The notes: generated by a model from the letters alone, not told the origin. A DNA stretch of 64,000 nucleotides from Halalkalibacter suaedae (GCF_017939705.1 NZ_JAGKSQ010000002.1:434001-498000), one strand, 5' to 3'. Positions 35,051 through 45,334 are shown, counted from the stretch's first letter. Program-made: numbers and translations.

Positions 35051-37444
35051 TTAATTTCGTAGTGGTTTTCCTTTTGTTAACATATACTGCATCCGTTGCT
35101 GTGTTTTCGGTTCACCACATAGACTTAAAAAAGCCTCCCGTTCCAAATCTAATAGGTACTGCTCACTCACTAATGTACCTGCTGGAACATCTCCACCCGC
35201 TAATACATGGGCCAGCTTATTCACAATTAATTGATCATGATCACTTATATAGCCACCTAATTTCATTTGGTAGGCACCAAGCTTCATGATGGCTTTCCCC
35301 TCTTTGCCAACAACATGAATTCTCTCGTTTTTCTGCGGAACATAACGATCTACTAATCTCAACGCAGCTTGTTTAGCTTCATAGATCACATGATCTGAGT
35401 TTGTCACAATTAGATCTGATTTACGTAAGTAACCTAATTTCTGTGCATCCAAAGCACTTGTCGATACTTTTGCCATTCCAATTGTTTCAAACAATTTATT
35501 TACGAGTGGTTGAATGTCTGTTAGTTGTTCAGACGCTGATTCACTTATACGGCTCACATATTCCTTACAGCCTCCACCTGCTGGAATTAAACCAACCCCT
35601 GTTTCAACCAAACCATAATAGGTTTCTGCAGATGCAACGACTTGATCACCAGGAAGACAGACTTCGACCCCTCCTCCCAATGTCATTCGATGTGGGGCTG
35701 TCACGACTGGTTTTTCAAACTGTTTTAAATGTAGCATTGTATTTTGAAACATCTTAATAATATGATCGACTTCATCCCATTCTTCATCTTGAGCTTCCAT
35801 TAAAAGCATCATTAAATTCGCACCAACACAAAAGTTTCGGCCTTGATTTGCGATGATAAGACCATTAAAATTACGACGCACCTCCTCAATGCTTTGTTCG
35901 ATCATCATCAAAATATCGGCTCCGATTGCATTGTTAGGCGAATGGAATTCAAGGCAAGCAATCCCATCTTCAAGATCAATTAAACTCGCCCCATTGTTTG
36001 AGAGAATCACCTTGTTCTGTTCTTTAAGTGCTTTCAACGAAATAACCTCAGGCACTGAGTCAACTAATCTGTATTTACCTTTTGAAGAATAATAGGTGAA
36101 ACCATTTTCTTTTAAATAAAAGGAGTTATTTCCAGCATCAATCCACTCTTTAACCCACTCGGGAACGACTAGGCCCTCGTCTTCCATTTTTGCTACAGAC
36201 GACTTTAGTCCAATTGCATCCCAAGTTTCAAAAGGGCCTAAGCTCCAATTAAACCCCCATCTCATTGCTTGATCTATTTCAATAATCGAATCGGCGATTT
36301 CGCCTAACTTTTCTGCTGAATATAAAAGAACTTTTTTTAAAATATTCCATGCAAGCTCTGAATAGCGATCCTGACCAGCGAGTAATGCTTTCAACTTTCT
36401 TTCTGGACCCTTGACTAATTTTGCTGATTCTAAAGAAGAACCAACAACTTTGTTCTGTCGTTTGTATTGCAATGTAGTTACATCTAATGAAAGAATTTCT
36501 TTTCTTGTCTCTTTTTCCACCTTTTGGTAAAAGCCTTTCCCTGCCTTTTCACCGATCCATCCGTTGACTACCATCTGTTTTAACAATTTTGGGACTTCGA
36601 AGATCTGTTGCTCTGATCGATTATTGACCTTTTCTGATACATTCGTTGCTACATGGATAAATGTATCAATCCCAACTAAATCCAATGTCCGAAATGTAGC
36701 ACTTTTGGGTCTCCCCAACAATGGTCCAGTAACTGCATCGACTTCCTCAACTGAAAATCCTTTTTCAAGCATTTCATTTAGCGTGACAAGCAGGCCAAAC
36801 GTCCCAATTCGATTGGCAATAAAATTCGGTGTATCTTTGGCGACAACGACTCCTTTACCAAGCTTTTTCTCACAAAAATCTTTCATAAAGCTACTGACCT
36901 CTGGCAATGTTTTTTCTCCTGGTATGACTTCTAAAAGCTTCATATACCTAGGTGGATTAAAGAAATGTGTTCCAAGGAAGTGGTTTTTAAAGGAATCTGG
37001 TAGATCCTTAACCATCTCATTAACTGAAATTCCAGATGTATTCGTGCTAACAATAGTGCCATTAACCCATACTGATTCTAACTTTTTATAGAATTGCTGT
37101 TTGATCTCAAGATTTTCAACAATGACTTCAATGATCCAGTCAACCTCCTTAACTTTATCTAAATCATCCTCAATATTCCCTGGACTGATAAGAGCCACAA
37201 GATCTCGATCAAATAAAGGGGATGGATTTGTCTTTTTCAACTTATTTATCGCTTGACTCGCAAATCTATTACGTACTTGTTTGCTTTCAAGGGAAAGTTG
37301 ATTAGCTATCTCCTCATCCGTTAATTGAGCCGGTACAATATCAAGAAGTAAGCTAGGTATCCCTATATTAGCTAGGTGTGCAGCAATGCTTGCACCCATA
37401 ACACCAGAACCAATAACAGCAGCACGACGAATTTGTCTATCCAT
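35051..37444 (-). CDS. fadN: Bifunctional 3-hydroxyacyl-CoA dehydrogenase/enoyl-CoA hydratase
   Basis: 797 residues. The NAD-binding dehydrogenase half comes first (AAVIGSGVMGASIAAHLAN; THFFNPPRYMKLLEVI) and the enoyl-CoA hydratase half last (NQGRNFCVGANLMMLLMEA; TLGGGVEVCLP). This order is FadN-like and opposite to E. coli FadB. It carries out the two middle steps of beta-oxidation. AGGAGG lies 10 bases before ATG 37444. It sits between fadF and fadA with gaps of about 22 bases. Confidence 0.95.
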   Translation of the reverse strand: MDRQIRRAAVIGSGVMGASIAAHLANIGIPSLLLDIVPAQLTDEEIANQLSLESKQVRNRFASQAINKLKKTNPSPLFDRDLVALISPGNIEDDLDKVKEVDWIIEVIVENLEIKQQFYKKLESVWVNGTIVSTNTSGISVNEMVKDLPDSFKNHFLGTHFFNPPRYMKLLEVIPGEKTLPEVSSFMKDFCEKKLGKGVVVAKDTPNFIANRIGTFGLLVTLNEMLEKGFSVEEVDAVTGPLLGRPKSATFRTLDLVGIDTFIHVATNVSEKVNNRSEQQIFEVPKLLKQMVVNGWIGEKAGKGFYQKVEKETRKEILSLDVTTLQYKRQNKVVGSSLESAKLVKGPERKLKALLAGQDRYSELAWNILKKVLLYSAEKLGEIADSIIEIDQAMRWGFNWSLGPFETWDAIGLKSSVAKMEDEGLVVPEWVKEWIDAGNNSFYLKENGFTYYSSKGKYRLVDSVPEVISLKALKEQNKVILSNNGASLIDLEDGIACLEFHSPNNAIGADILMMIEQSIEEVRRNFNGLIIANQGRNFCVGANLMMLLMEAQDEEWDEVDHIIKMFQNTMLHLKQFEKPVVTAPHRMTLGGGVEVCLPGDQVVASAETYYGLVETGVGLIPAGGGCKEYVSRISESASEQLTDIQPLVNKLFETIGMAKVSTSALDAQKLGYLRKSDLIVTNSDHVIYEAKQAALRLVDRYVPQKNERIHVVGKEGKAIMKLGAYQMKLGGYISDHDQLIVNKLAHVLAGGDVPAGTLVSEQYLLDLEREAFLSLCGEPKTQQRMQYMLTKGKPLRN

Positions 37445-37466
37445 TACTTTATAACCTCCTACTTGC

Positions 37467-39611
37467 TCAATTTAGAAATTCATTTTCAGGACCAAATACT
37501 GCTCGTTCTAGTATTTCAGCAATATCTTTTGCCTTCACTTCCACTTCTTTTGCTTTCGTCCCGTCTTCAAGCATTGTTAAACAGAACGGACAAGCACTGC
37601 TAATGACTGTAGGTTTTACTTGGAGAGCTTGCTCTGTCCTTGCAACGTTCACTCTTTTGCCCGCTGTTTCCTCCATCCACATCATGCCACCACCTGCACC
37701 GCAGCACATACCATTCTCACGGTTTCGATCCATTTCTACTAATTCGACTCCTGCAATCGACCGGAGAACATCACGAGGCTGCTCATATATATTGTTGTAG
37801 CGTCCTAGGTAACAAGAATCGTGATACGTAATTCGTTCCTTCACTTCATATTTAGGAATTAAGCGTCCTTCTTTTAAAAGCGAATCAAGAAATTCGGTAT
37901 GGTGAATAACCTCAACTCCTTCTAACCCGAAATCAGGATACTCATTCTTAAATGTGTTATACGTATGAGGACAGGCTGTCACGATTTTTTTCACATTGTA
38001 CTTTTTCAATGTTGCGATATTTTCAAGACAGAGTTGTTGAAATAGCATTTCATTACCCATTCTTCTAGGTGTGTCTCCGGAATTTTTTTCTTCATTTCCT
38101 AAGATCGCATAATTGACTGAGGCCTCGTTCAGTAAACGTGCGAATGATTTAGACACCTGTAAACTGCGATTATCAAAAGACCCCATTGAACCAACGAAAT
38201 ATAAAATATCAAATTGAGGATTTTCCTTAACAGTTGGAACGAGTACGCCATCAATCGTCTCAACCCATTTTTCTCGCTCTCTGCGATTGATCCCCCATGG
38301 ATTACTTTGTCTTTCAATATTCTGAATGGCACGCTGTCCTTCAAAAGGCACACGTCCCTCCATAAGTAGTAAGTGACGACGTAAATCTATTATTTTATCA
38401 ACATGCTCATTGCCAACTGGACATTGATCCTCGCAATTTCTGCAAGTCGTACAAGCCCAAATCTCTTCTTCCGTAATAACATCCTCGATTAACGACAGCT
38501 CTTTCGGATCAGTAGCTGTCTTCTTCCACATCCTTTCTTGAAGTGACATTGTTGGTTCGATCGTTAACGCTGCTTGAGACCAATCACTTATTTCAGTCTC
38601 TACCCTCTCCATTCGATGTGTTGTTGTAGTCGATTGAAAGGCAAACGCAGGTACCCAGGCTGATTTCGATGTAATCGCTGCGCCTTTTTCTGTCAAATGA
38701 TCTCTGAGCTTGACAATTAAATGCATTGGCGAGAGAATTTTCCCAGTATTCGATGCGGGACAAACATTCGTACATCGACCACATTCAACACAGGCATAGA
38801 AATCGACCATTTGCTGGCGGGTAAAATCTTCAATTTTTCCAACACCGAATGTCTCTGCTTCTTCATCTTCTAAATCTAATTTTTTTAATTTTCCAAGATG
38901 ATCTGTTTTTCTTAATAAAAGATTAATTGGTGCAGTAATTAAATGAAAATGCTTTGACTGAGGTACGTAGACAAGAAAAACTAGTAAGATTAGTAGATGT
39001 AACCACCAAAATAGATAAAAGAGGATGTTAGCCGATGTTGTTCCTAGTTCGCTAAAAGGGGCAGCAATTAATGACGATATTGGAGCATACCACGAAACCC
39101 CTCCACCATGAATGACTCGTTCAAACGCTAATGTTAACAAAACACTGATCATTAATGAAAAAATTAAAAAGATGACAATACTAGGTTTTTTTCCACGCTT
39201 TAGACGGGATAATTTCTCGTTATAACGTCTATGAGCTGCATATCCTACTGCTAAAAATATGAGAAAGACAGTTATTTCCTGCGATAGACTGAATACTTGA
39301 TAGGCAGGAATAGGTAGAGCTTTTACGCCAAGCCCCTTCACAATAATATCCAAGGCACCTAATTGAAGAATAATGAATCCGTAAAAAATAATGACATGCA
39401 TTATTCCACTTTTGCGATCTTTTAATAGCTTCTTCTGTCCTAGTATTTCATTAACGAATGTAGCAAAACGTCCATACAAATCATGTTCAATCTTTTCTTT
39501 TTGCCCGAGCTTAATATATAAATAACGATGATAAACAGCCTTAAAAAACAAATACAACGCGTAAGCGCTTACAATAAGAAAACCACTAAACTGGAGCCAT
39601 TGCCAAACCAT
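37467..39611 (-). CDS. fadF: Membrane Fe-S oxidoreductase, ETF:menaquinone route (FadF)
   Basis: 714 residues. The N-terminal ~250 residues hold about six membrane spans like a nitrate reductase gamma/cytochrome b unit. Next come two 4Fe-4S clusters (CVECGRCTNVCP and CTTCRNCEDQCP) and two C-terminal CCG-type domains (ACPHTYNTFKNEYP; CCGAGGGMMWMEE) as in heterodisulfide reductase. It likely moves electrons from ETF to menaquinone. I chose ATG 39611 because AAGGG lies 9 bases upstream and the length then matches FadF; the frame extends to a TTG at 39725 without a site. First gene of the fad operon, divergent from etfBA. Confidence 0.92.
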   Translation of the reverse strand: MVWQWLQFSGFLIVSAYALYLFFKAVYHRYLYIKLGQKEKIEHDLYGRFATFVNEILGQKKLLKDRKSGIMHVIIFYGFIILQLGALDIIVKGLGVKALPIPAYQVFSLSQEITVFLIFLAVGYAAHRRYNEKLSRLKRGKKPSIVIFLIFSLMISVLLTLAFERVIHGGGVSWYAPISSLIAAPFSELGTTSANILFYLFWWLHLLILLVFLVYVPQSKHFHLITAPINLLLRKTDHLGKLKKLDLEDEEAETFGVGKIEDFTRQQMVDFYACVECGRCTNVCPASNTGKILSPMHLIVKLRDHLTEKGAAITSKSAWVPAFAFQSTTTTHRMERVETEISDWSQAALTIEPTMSLQERMWKKTATDPKELSLIEDVITEEEIWACTTCRNCEDQCPVGNEHVDKIIDLRRHLLLMEGRVPFEGQRAIQNIERQSNPWGINRREREKWVETIDGVLVPTVKENPQFDILYFVGSMGSFDNRSLQVSKSFARLLNEASVNYAILGNEEKNSGDTPRRMGNEMLFQQLCLENIATLKKYNVKKIVTACPHTYNTFKNEYPDFGLEGVEVIHHTEFLDSLLKEGRLIPKYEVKERITYHDSCYLGRYNNIYEQPRDVLRSIAGVELVEMDRNRENGMCCGAGGGMMWMEETAGKRVNVARTEQALQVKPTVISSACPFCLTMLEDGTKAKEVEVKAKDIAEILERAVFGPENEFLN

Positions 39612-39790
39612 AGCGTTCAACCCTTTCTTAATTGATAATCTTTCATTCTCCTTTTCACCACCTTGTGGATCGATCACAATACGTATATTTCCAAAAGAAG
39701 GAAGATATTCGTTTTCATTTTCCAAAAAATTTAATATGAATGGAACGAAAATTGTGACATAAATTGATTATGTAACTGAGAATCATTTTT

Positions 39791-39804
39791 TGAAAGGGTT
39801 TTCA
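39791..39804. promoter_or_regulatory. cre-like catabolite repression box between fadF and etfB
   Basis: TGAAAGGGTTTTCA differs at one base from the CcpA consensus TGWNANCGNTNWCA. It lies between the divergent fad and etf units, where CcpA control would make sense. No clear FadR-type TGAATGA/TCATTCA palindrome is visible nearby. Confidence 0.4.
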
Positions 39805-39863
39805 ATAATGATATGCACGTAAATGATTGTTCAAGAACTCGAAACATGAAAGGAGAATGAATT

Positions 39864-40631
39864 ATGGATATTTATGTTGTTATAAAACAAACCTTTGATA
39901 CTGAAGAAAAGATAATCATTGAAAATGGAAGTATATCCGAGGATAGCGTTCAATTTGTGATTAACCCATATGATGAATATGCAATTGAAGAAGCTATTCA
40001 AAAAAAAGAGATTTCTAGCGGAAAGGTAATTATTCTATCCGTAGGTCCAGAACGAACAACTGAAGCATTAAGAACCGCTCTTGCTATGGGAGCGGATGAG
40101 GCAGTTCTAATTTCTGATGAAAAAATCGGTTCAGACGAGACTTCTATTTCAAAGGTGCTAGCTGCATATTTAAATAGTCGAACGTATGATTTGATTCTTG
40201 GAGGGTATTTTTCCGTAGATAATGGTGCAGGCCAAACAGCTATTCGTCTTGCTCAATTACTAGATATCCCCCATGTCTCATCGATTACGAAATTAGTACT
40301 GAATGATGGAATTGCTAATGTTTGTAGAGATGCCGAGGGTGATCTAGAAGAAATTGAAGTTAAATTACCTGCTCTCTTTACAGCCCAGCAAGGCTTAAAT
40401 GAACCCAGGTATCCTAGCTTACCGGGCATAATGAAAGCTAAGAAAAAACCACTTATCCGGCTAAGCCTTGATGATTTATCTATTAGCGAGGCTGATCTAG
40501 TCGAAAAGACAAATCGCGTTTCCCTTCATCTTCCTCCCGAAAAAAAACAAGGCGAGATCTTACAAGGTGAGTTCCAAGAACAGGTGAGTGATTTAGTTGA
40601 TAAGCTTCAAAATGATCTAAAAGTATTATAG
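39864..40631 (+). CDS. etfB: Electron transfer flavoprotein beta subunit
   Basis: 255 residues. The N-terminal VVIKQTFDTEEKI and central INPYDEYAIEEAIQ segments are typical, as is the LGGYFSVDNGAGQTAIRLAQLL block. It carries AMP and forms the ETF heterodimer with EtfA. It accepts electrons from FadE and hands them to FadF. AAAGGAG precedes ATG 39864. The etfA gene follows 39 bases later. Confidence 0.94.
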   Translation: MDIYVVIKQTFDTEEKIIIENGSISEDSVQFVINPYDEYAIEEAIQKKEISSGKVIILSVGPERTTEALRTALAMGADEAVLISDEKIGSDETSISKVLAAYLNSRTYDLILGGYFSVDNGAGQTAIRLAQLLDIPHVSSITKLVLNDGIANVCRDAEGDLEEIEVKLPALFTAQQGLNEPRYPSLPGIMKAKKKPLIRLSLDDLSISEADLVEKTNRVSLHLPPEKKQGEILQGEFQEQVSDLVDKLQNDLKVL

Positions 40632-40670
40632 CAGTTGTAAACTACTTACTAATTTCAAGGAGGTCTTCCT

Positions 40671-41651
40671 ATGAGTAAAACAATCTTAGTCATTGCTGAG
40701 CATAGTGACGGGAAGCTTCGTCAAGTTTCGTATGAAGCGATTCAGGCTGCTAAACTATGTACTAAAAAAGGTGATAACATTCATATCGCTATTTTAGGAT
40801 ATCAAATTACAGAATTAGCGAACAGCATTTCAGATGAGAGTATAGAGAAGATCTATGTGATGGATCATCCTGATTTAGAACAATATAATCCAGAATCCTA
40901 CGTAGCAGGTGTGAATCAATTAGTTGAGTTATCTAGTCCTGAAGGCATTGTATTAGGACATACCGCGATTGGGAGAGATTTAGCTCCAATTATTTCAGCA
41001 AGTCATGATGCAGGCCAAATATCTGATGTCATAAAAATAGAGACATTAGAAAACGAAGTCTTATTCACCCGACCTATCTATGCAGGAAAGGCATTTGAAA
41101 CAAAGAAATTCTGTTCTACTCCCTGGGTATTAACCATTAGGCCAAATAATATTGACACCATAGAAATCAAAAATGGCAGCATAGCAATTGAAAAGGTAGA
41201 ATATAGCAACCCCATTTCCCTAAGGGCTACTATTCAACAGGTGGTTCGTAACACCTCAGGGAAAGTAGACTTATCAGAAGCGAAGATTGTCGTTGCCGGT
41301 GGGCGTGGTGTGAAGAGTCAAGAAGGCTTTAAGCCTCTTCAAGAATTAGCAGATTTACTTGGAGGAGCTGTAGGTGCCTCAAGGGGAGCTTGTGATGCGG
41401 ACTACTGTGATTACTCTTTGCAAATTGGTCAAACAGGAAAAGTGGTCACACCAGAAATTTATATTGCTTGTGGCATAAGTGGAGCGATTCAGCATGTGGC
41501 TGGCATGAGTCAATCGAAAGTCATTATCGCTATTAACAAAGACCGTGACGCTCCCATCTTTAAAATTGCTGATTTTGGAATAGTTGGTGATCTCTTCACG
41601 GTTGTTCCGATGCTTACAGAAGAATTCAAGCAAGTTCTCGCAAAATCATAG
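40671..41651 (+). CDS. etfA: Electron transfer flavoprotein alpha subunit
   Basis: 326 residues. The C-terminal FAD domain shows VVAGGRGVKSQEGF, LQIGQTGKVVTPEIYIACGI and INKDRDAPIFKIADFGIVGD. The segment after GASR reads GACDADYCDYS, with two cysteines where many EtfA proteins have AAVDAG, so this is a variant subtype. It works with EtfB as the electron carrier for beta-oxidation. AAGGAGG precedes ATG 40671. Confidence 0.94.
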   Translation: MSKTILVIAEHSDGKLRQVSYEAIQAAKLCTKKGDNIHIAILGYQITELANSISDESIEKIYVMDHPDLEQYNPESYVAGVNQLVELSSPEGIVLGHTAIGRDLAPIISASHDAGQISDVIKIETLENEVLFTRPIYAGKAFETKKFCSTPWVLTIRPNNIDTIEIKNGSIAIEKVEYSNPISLRATIQQVVRNTSGKVDLSEAKIVVAGGRGVKSQEGFKPLQELADLLGGAVGASRGACDADYCDYSLQIGQTGKVVTPEIYIACGISGAIQHVAGMSQSKVIIAINKDRDAPIFKIADFGIVGDLFTVVPMLTEEFKQVLAKS

Positions 41652-41686
41652 AACGACTAAACCAAGCCTATTCCCTGATATGAAAA

Positions 41687-42067
41687 CTAAGATCTAACAT
41701 ACTCTGCCTGGTACGAATTATCTCCAGCATGAACAGACAGTAAAGTATTCGCATAGCCAACTAAACGGTTGACTAGCTCATCACAGATGGCGTAAATAAG
41801 AGAATCTAATCTTGGTTGAAAAAGTTTGGGATCGTCAAATATGATCGTCGTGTTAATAAATATATCTTTATTACCTTGAAGATCATAATGAATAATGACT
41901 TTCCCTGCTGCCCCTTGCGTTTTAGGGTCCTGGTAATCAGCTAAAAAAATAAACCATTCTTCTGCAGTTGCGGAACGAAAATTTTTAGAAAACGTCATTT
42001 CTTTTAGAGCTAGATTTATTTCACTCTCCATTTCAGGGCTAATCAAATCAACAATATTTTTCTTCAT
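41687..42067 (-). CDS. Hypothetical protein (126 aa)
   Basis: I do not recognise this family. It is a soluble alpha/beta protein, with FRSATAEEWFIFLADYQDP and a C-terminal helix LIYAICDELVNRLVGYAN. I chose ATG 42067 because AGGAG lies 7 bases upstream; the longer frame to 42133 adds 22 hydrophobic residues with no site. It is convergent with etfA. Confidence 0.65.
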   Translation of the reverse strand: MKKNIVDLISPEMESEINLALKEMTFSKNFRSATAEEWFIFLADYQDPKTQGAAGKVIIHYDLQGNKDIFINTTIIFDDPKLFQPRLDSLIYAICDELVNRLVGYANTLLSVHAGDNSYQAEYVRS

Positions 42068-42189
42068 GACACAACTCCTAAACGGTTTAATAAAACTAGT
42101 TTCTATTAGTATTAAAGAATTTATCCAAAACAAAAAACCTTTTTCTTTGGAGGAAAAAGGCTCTTTGTTGCCATACAGTTAAGAGTATA

Positions 42190-42224
42190 TAGAGGGGTGC
42201 TCACTTATAAGGACACCCTCTAGG
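42190..42224 (-). terminator. Hairpin after the laccase gene
   Basis: TAGAGGGGTG pairs with CACCCTCTA. The T run on the minus strand is weak. Confidence 0.5.
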
Positions 42225-42237
42225 TTAAACAATCTAA

Positions 42238-43767
42238 TTATTCTGGATCAATTACTTTAAGTGGTCGCATCATATCATAATCTTCATGTTCTAATATATG
42301 ACAATGCCAAACATAATTACCAGAATAAGGTCCATATTTGCCAATTACACGTGTAATAAAGCCAGAAGGAGAGGCTATAGTATCTTTCCAGCCACGTTCA
42401 TTTGGTTCAGGTGATTGCGGTGGTCCTGTGTAAATAATTGATCCGTCATGATTGTATTTCTCCAAATCAAAGGGTTGTCGCTCTAATACTTGAAATTGGA
42501 TTAAGTGAATATGCATCGGATGCGTAAATCCTGTTGTATTAATAAATGACCATATTTCCGTTGTTCCTACTTTAGGTTTCTCTGTAACAGCTTCATGCCA
42601 TCTTTTGTTATTTAGTAAGAGTAATGGTCTGCCATATTTGTCAGATGAACCAACTAACTTTAAATTTCTCATTGCCACTATCTCATTCCCTTTTAAAGAT
42701 GGTATATGAGATAATCGTTTCGGGATGATGCTTTTATCTGGTGCAGAAAGGGAATCACTTACCTTTATTTGCATTACATCATCTGTTTCATCCTCTGGGC
42801 TGGCATTTTCTCCAAGATCATTTTTTAAAATCAATTCCTGTCCCTTATATCTCTCAAAATCTATAATAACATCAACTCGTTCAGATGGTTGCATTGAGAT
42901 AACCTGCATTTCAACTGGTTTTTGCAGCAGTCCACCATCAGACCCTATCTGATAGATTGGTTGATTCGAACTAAGATACAAACTATAACTTCTTGTGTTT
43001 GATGCATTTAATATGCGAAAACGATATTTCCTAGGCTCTACCTCTACATATGGCCATACTTTACCATTTACTAAAATAGTATCTCCTGTAAATGCTGGTA
43101 CAATTGAAGGATTTGGAAGCTCTTCCGATGCATCATTAGGCTGAGTTGGATAATTCAATGACCCATCTTCGTTAAATGAACGATCTTGGATAATTAATGG
43201 GATCTCATACGAACCAGATGGCAAATGTAAAGACTTTTCATGCTTATCCCGAATAATATAAGCACCTGCTAAACCTGCATAATTATTAAGCCTCGTCATT
43301 CCCATCGCATGATCATGGTACCATAGCATCGTCGCTCGTTGTTTATTGGGATATTCATATATTTCTTTCTGAAAAAAAGGACCAACCTCTTTGTAATCCT
43401 TAGTAAACCATGCCTCAGGATAACCATCACTTGGCCATGGAGTTTCCCCCCCATGCAAATGTGTGACTGTTCGTACCTCTGGCAGATCGGAATCATGAAT
43501 GGACCGATCGACTGGCAATATATGCCTTGAAGGAAGTTGATTATCCCACTTAATTTCAATTGGTTCACCTTGATTTACTTCAATTGTAGGACCCGGGACT
43601 TGACGGTTATATCCCCAAACTCGGGTTGGAGGTAAATCTCTATGCATTTTTTGTGAGAACTCCTCCATTTTGATCTCGTAATAATGACGCTTATCCTTTG
43701 TTTTTGAAGGACGTATTGCTTCCATTATAGGTAAATAGTCTACAAATTTCTCTAGTTTTGGACTCAT
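42238..43767 (-). CDS. cotA: Multicopper oxidase, CotA-like spore coat laccase
   Basis: 509 residues with three cupredoxin domains. Copper ligands are visible in THLHGG (~101), WYHDHAMG (~149), THPMHIH (~414) and WHCHILEHEDYDMM (~487). The final methionine is the axial ligand of the type-1 site. No signal peptide, as in CotA of Bacillus, which is packed into the spore coat and oxidises phenols and pigment precursors. GAGGTG precedes ATG 43767. Sporulation (SigK) control is likely from family knowledge; I did not define the promoter. Confidence 0.93.
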   Translation of the reverse strand: MSPKLEKFVDYLPIMEAIRPSKTKDKRHYYEIKMEEFSQKMHRDLPPTRVWGYNRQVPGPTIEVNQGEPIEIKWDNQLPSRHILPVDRSIHDSDLPEVRTVTHLHGGETPWPSDGYPEAWFTKDYKEVGPFFQKEIYEYPNKQRATMLWYHDHAMGMTRLNNYAGLAGAYIIRDKHEKSLHLPSGSYEIPLIIQDRSFNEDGSLNYPTQPNDASEELPNPSIVPAFTGDTILVNGKVWPYVEVEPRKYRFRILNASNTRSYSLYLSSNQPIYQIGSDGGLLQKPVEMQVISMQPSERVDVIIDFERYKGQELILKNDLGENASPEDETDDVMQIKVSDSLSAPDKSIIPKRLSHIPSLKGNEIVAMRNLKLVGSSDKYGRPLLLLNNKRWHEAVTEKPKVGTTEIWSFINTTGFTHPMHIHLIQFQVLERQPFDLEKYNHDGSIIYTGPPQSPEPNERGWKDTIASPSGFITRVIGKYGPYSGNYVWHCHILEHEDYDMMRPLKVIDPE

Positions 43768-43867
43768 ATAAACACCTCTACTGTTTTATGATTACTTCAG
43801 TAGATGGCAAATGTGTAGAAATCGGAACGGCATCTGTCCTAAGGATTATTAATCAGCTAAAGATCAA

Positions 43868-43893
43868 CAAAAAAGACCTAGTCTAAGACTAGA
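43868..43893 (-). terminator. Short hairpin after the 75-aa hypothetical gene
   Basis: CTAGTC-TAA-GACTAG, followed by CTTTTTTGTTG on the minus strand. Confidence 0.55.
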
Positions 43894-44116
43894 TCCTTCC
43901 TCTTACTTCGTTTCTTACTGCTTCAATTAACTCATCTGTTAAATTGGCTGGCAAGGATGTTTCTTCTTCGAAAACCCATGAATTAATAATTTCTAAATCA
44001 TTCTTCTTAAACGTCACACTATAGTTTTTGTCTTCATGAGTGATTGTCGCAGTAACTGTTTCTTCACCATAGAAATCATCATCAATAATCATATCTGTCA
44101 ATTCATACGACTGCAT
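43889..44116 (-). CDS. Hypothetical protein (75 aa)
   Basis: A small acidic protein, beta-rich at the N-terminus (ETVTATITHEDKNYSVTF) with a C-terminal helix (LTDELIEAVRNEVRGRI). No family recognised. ATG 44116 follows GGGAGGG. It is transcribed divergently from guaC. Confidence 0.65.
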   Translation of the reverse strand: MQSYELTDMIIDDDFYGEETVTATITHEDKNYSVTFKKNDLEIINSWVFEEETSLPANLTDELIEAVRNEVRGRI

Positions 44117-44245
44117 GTTATACCCTCCCAAATAAACTGATTAGTAATAGAATGAACCAATTTTCAAAGGTTATTCTCCTGTTTGAAACTAAGAGGCAAC
44201 TCCTGAATTATATTAAGAAAAAAATACCTATGTAGATAAAAGTCT

Positions 44246-44274
44246 TTGACATTCAATCAAAAATGAGGTAAATT
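44246..44274 (+). promoter_or_regulatory. guaC promoter
   Basis: TTGACA at 44246-44251 and TAAATT at 44269-44274, 17 bases apart. Transcription would start near 44281. Confidence 0.65.
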
Positions 44275-44284
44275 AGCAAATGGT

Positions 44285-44319
44285 CGAACGTTTCACTAAT
44301 AACTTAACTTTAATATTCG
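44285..44319. promoter_or_regulatory. Possible PurR-type operator at guaC
   Basis: CGAAC (44285-44289) and ATTCG (44315-44319) form an inverted pair just after the predicted transcription start. The layout is like Bacillus PurBox pairs, but the 27-base gap between CGAA and TTCG is a little longer than usual. guaC belongs to the PurR regulon in B. subtilis. Confidence 0.3.
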
Positions 44320-44337
44320 TATTTAGGGGTGTATTTC

Positions 44338-45321
44338 ATGGATAATGTGTTTGATTACGAAGATATTCAATTAATTCCTTCAAAATGTATTGTAAATAGT
44401 CGTTCAGAGTGTGATACTTCAATTACTTTAGGAGGACATACATTTAAATTACCAGTCGTACCTGCAAATATGCAGACAATTATAGATGAAAAAATTTCAA
44501 TCTATTTAGCTGAAAATGGCTACTTCTATATTATGCATCGATTTGAACCTGAAAAACGTCGCAACTTTATTAAAGAAATGAAGTCTCGTCAATTAATTGC
44601 ATCTATTAGCGTAGGAGTCAAAGAAGAAGAGTATAGCTTTATTAAGGAGTTGGCGGAGGAAAACCTTTCTCCTGACTTTATTACAATCGACATTGCACAT
44701 GGACATTCAAATGCAGTTATCGAAATGATCAAGCATATTAAGAAGCATCTACCTGAAAGCTTCGTAATCGCTGGAAATGTGGGGACACCAGAAGCTGTAA
44801 GAGAATTAGAACACGCTGGTGCTGATGCTACAAAGGTCGGAATTGGGCCAGGGAAAGTGTGTATTACTAAAATTAAAACAGGCTTTGGAACAGGCGGATG
44901 GCAATTAGCTGCTCTAAGATGGTGTGCAAAGGCTGCAAGTAAGCCGATCATTGCCGATGGCGGTATTCGTACACATGGTGACATTGCTAAGTCCATTCGT
45001 TTCGGTGCCTCAATGGTAATGATCGGATCATTATTTGCCGGTCATGAGGAATCTCCAGGTGAAACCATTGAAAAGGACGGTAAGCTATACAAGGAATATT
45101 TCGGTTCAGCTTCTGAATTCCAAAAGGGCGAAAAGAAAAATGTTGAAGGTAAAAAGATGATTGTTGAACATAAAGGTGCATTAAAAGACACCTTAACAGA
45201 AATGGAACAAGATCTACAGTCTTCAATTTCCTATGCTGGTGGAACAAAATTACTATCTATTCGAAATGTAGATTATGTTGTCGTGAAAAATTCAATTTTT
45301 AATGGTGATAAAACCTACTAA
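44338..45321 (+). CDS. guaC: GMP reductase
   Basis: 327 residues of the IMPDH/GMPR TIM-barrel family. It converts GMP to IMP with NADPH. The start [17 protein letters not shown] and absence of CBS domains mark GuaC rather than GuaB. The catalytic cysteine is near residue 175 in [26 protein letters not shown] holds the phosphate site. I chose ATG 44338, 6 bases after GGGGTG. Strong terminator at 45335-45381. Confidence 0.95.
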   Translation: MDNVFDYEDIQLIPSKCIVNSRSECDTSITLGGHTFKLPVVPANMQTIIDEKISIYLAENGYFYIMHRFEPEKRRNFIKEMKSRQLIASISVGVKEEEYSFIKELAEENLSPDFITIDIAHGHSNAVIEMIKHIKKHLPESFVIAGNVGTPEAVRELEHAGADATKVGIGPGKVCITKIKTGFGTGGWQLAALRWCAKAASKPIIADGGIRTHGDIAKSIRFGASMVMIGSLFAGHEESPGETIEKDGKLYKEYFGSASEFQKGEKKNVEGKKMIVEHKGALKDTLTEMEQDLQSSISYAGGTKLLSIRNVDYVVVKNSIFNGDKTY

Positions 45322-45334
45322 GTATCCAAAACGA

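Noticed and set aside
35401-35757. 118-aa plus-strand frame inside fadN
   Set aside because: Antisense shadow of a well-supported gene, with no ribosome binding site and odd composition.
39612-39863. FadR operator in the fad/etf spacer
   Set aside because: Only single TGAATG-like half sites are visible; no TGAATGA/TCATTCA inverted pair.
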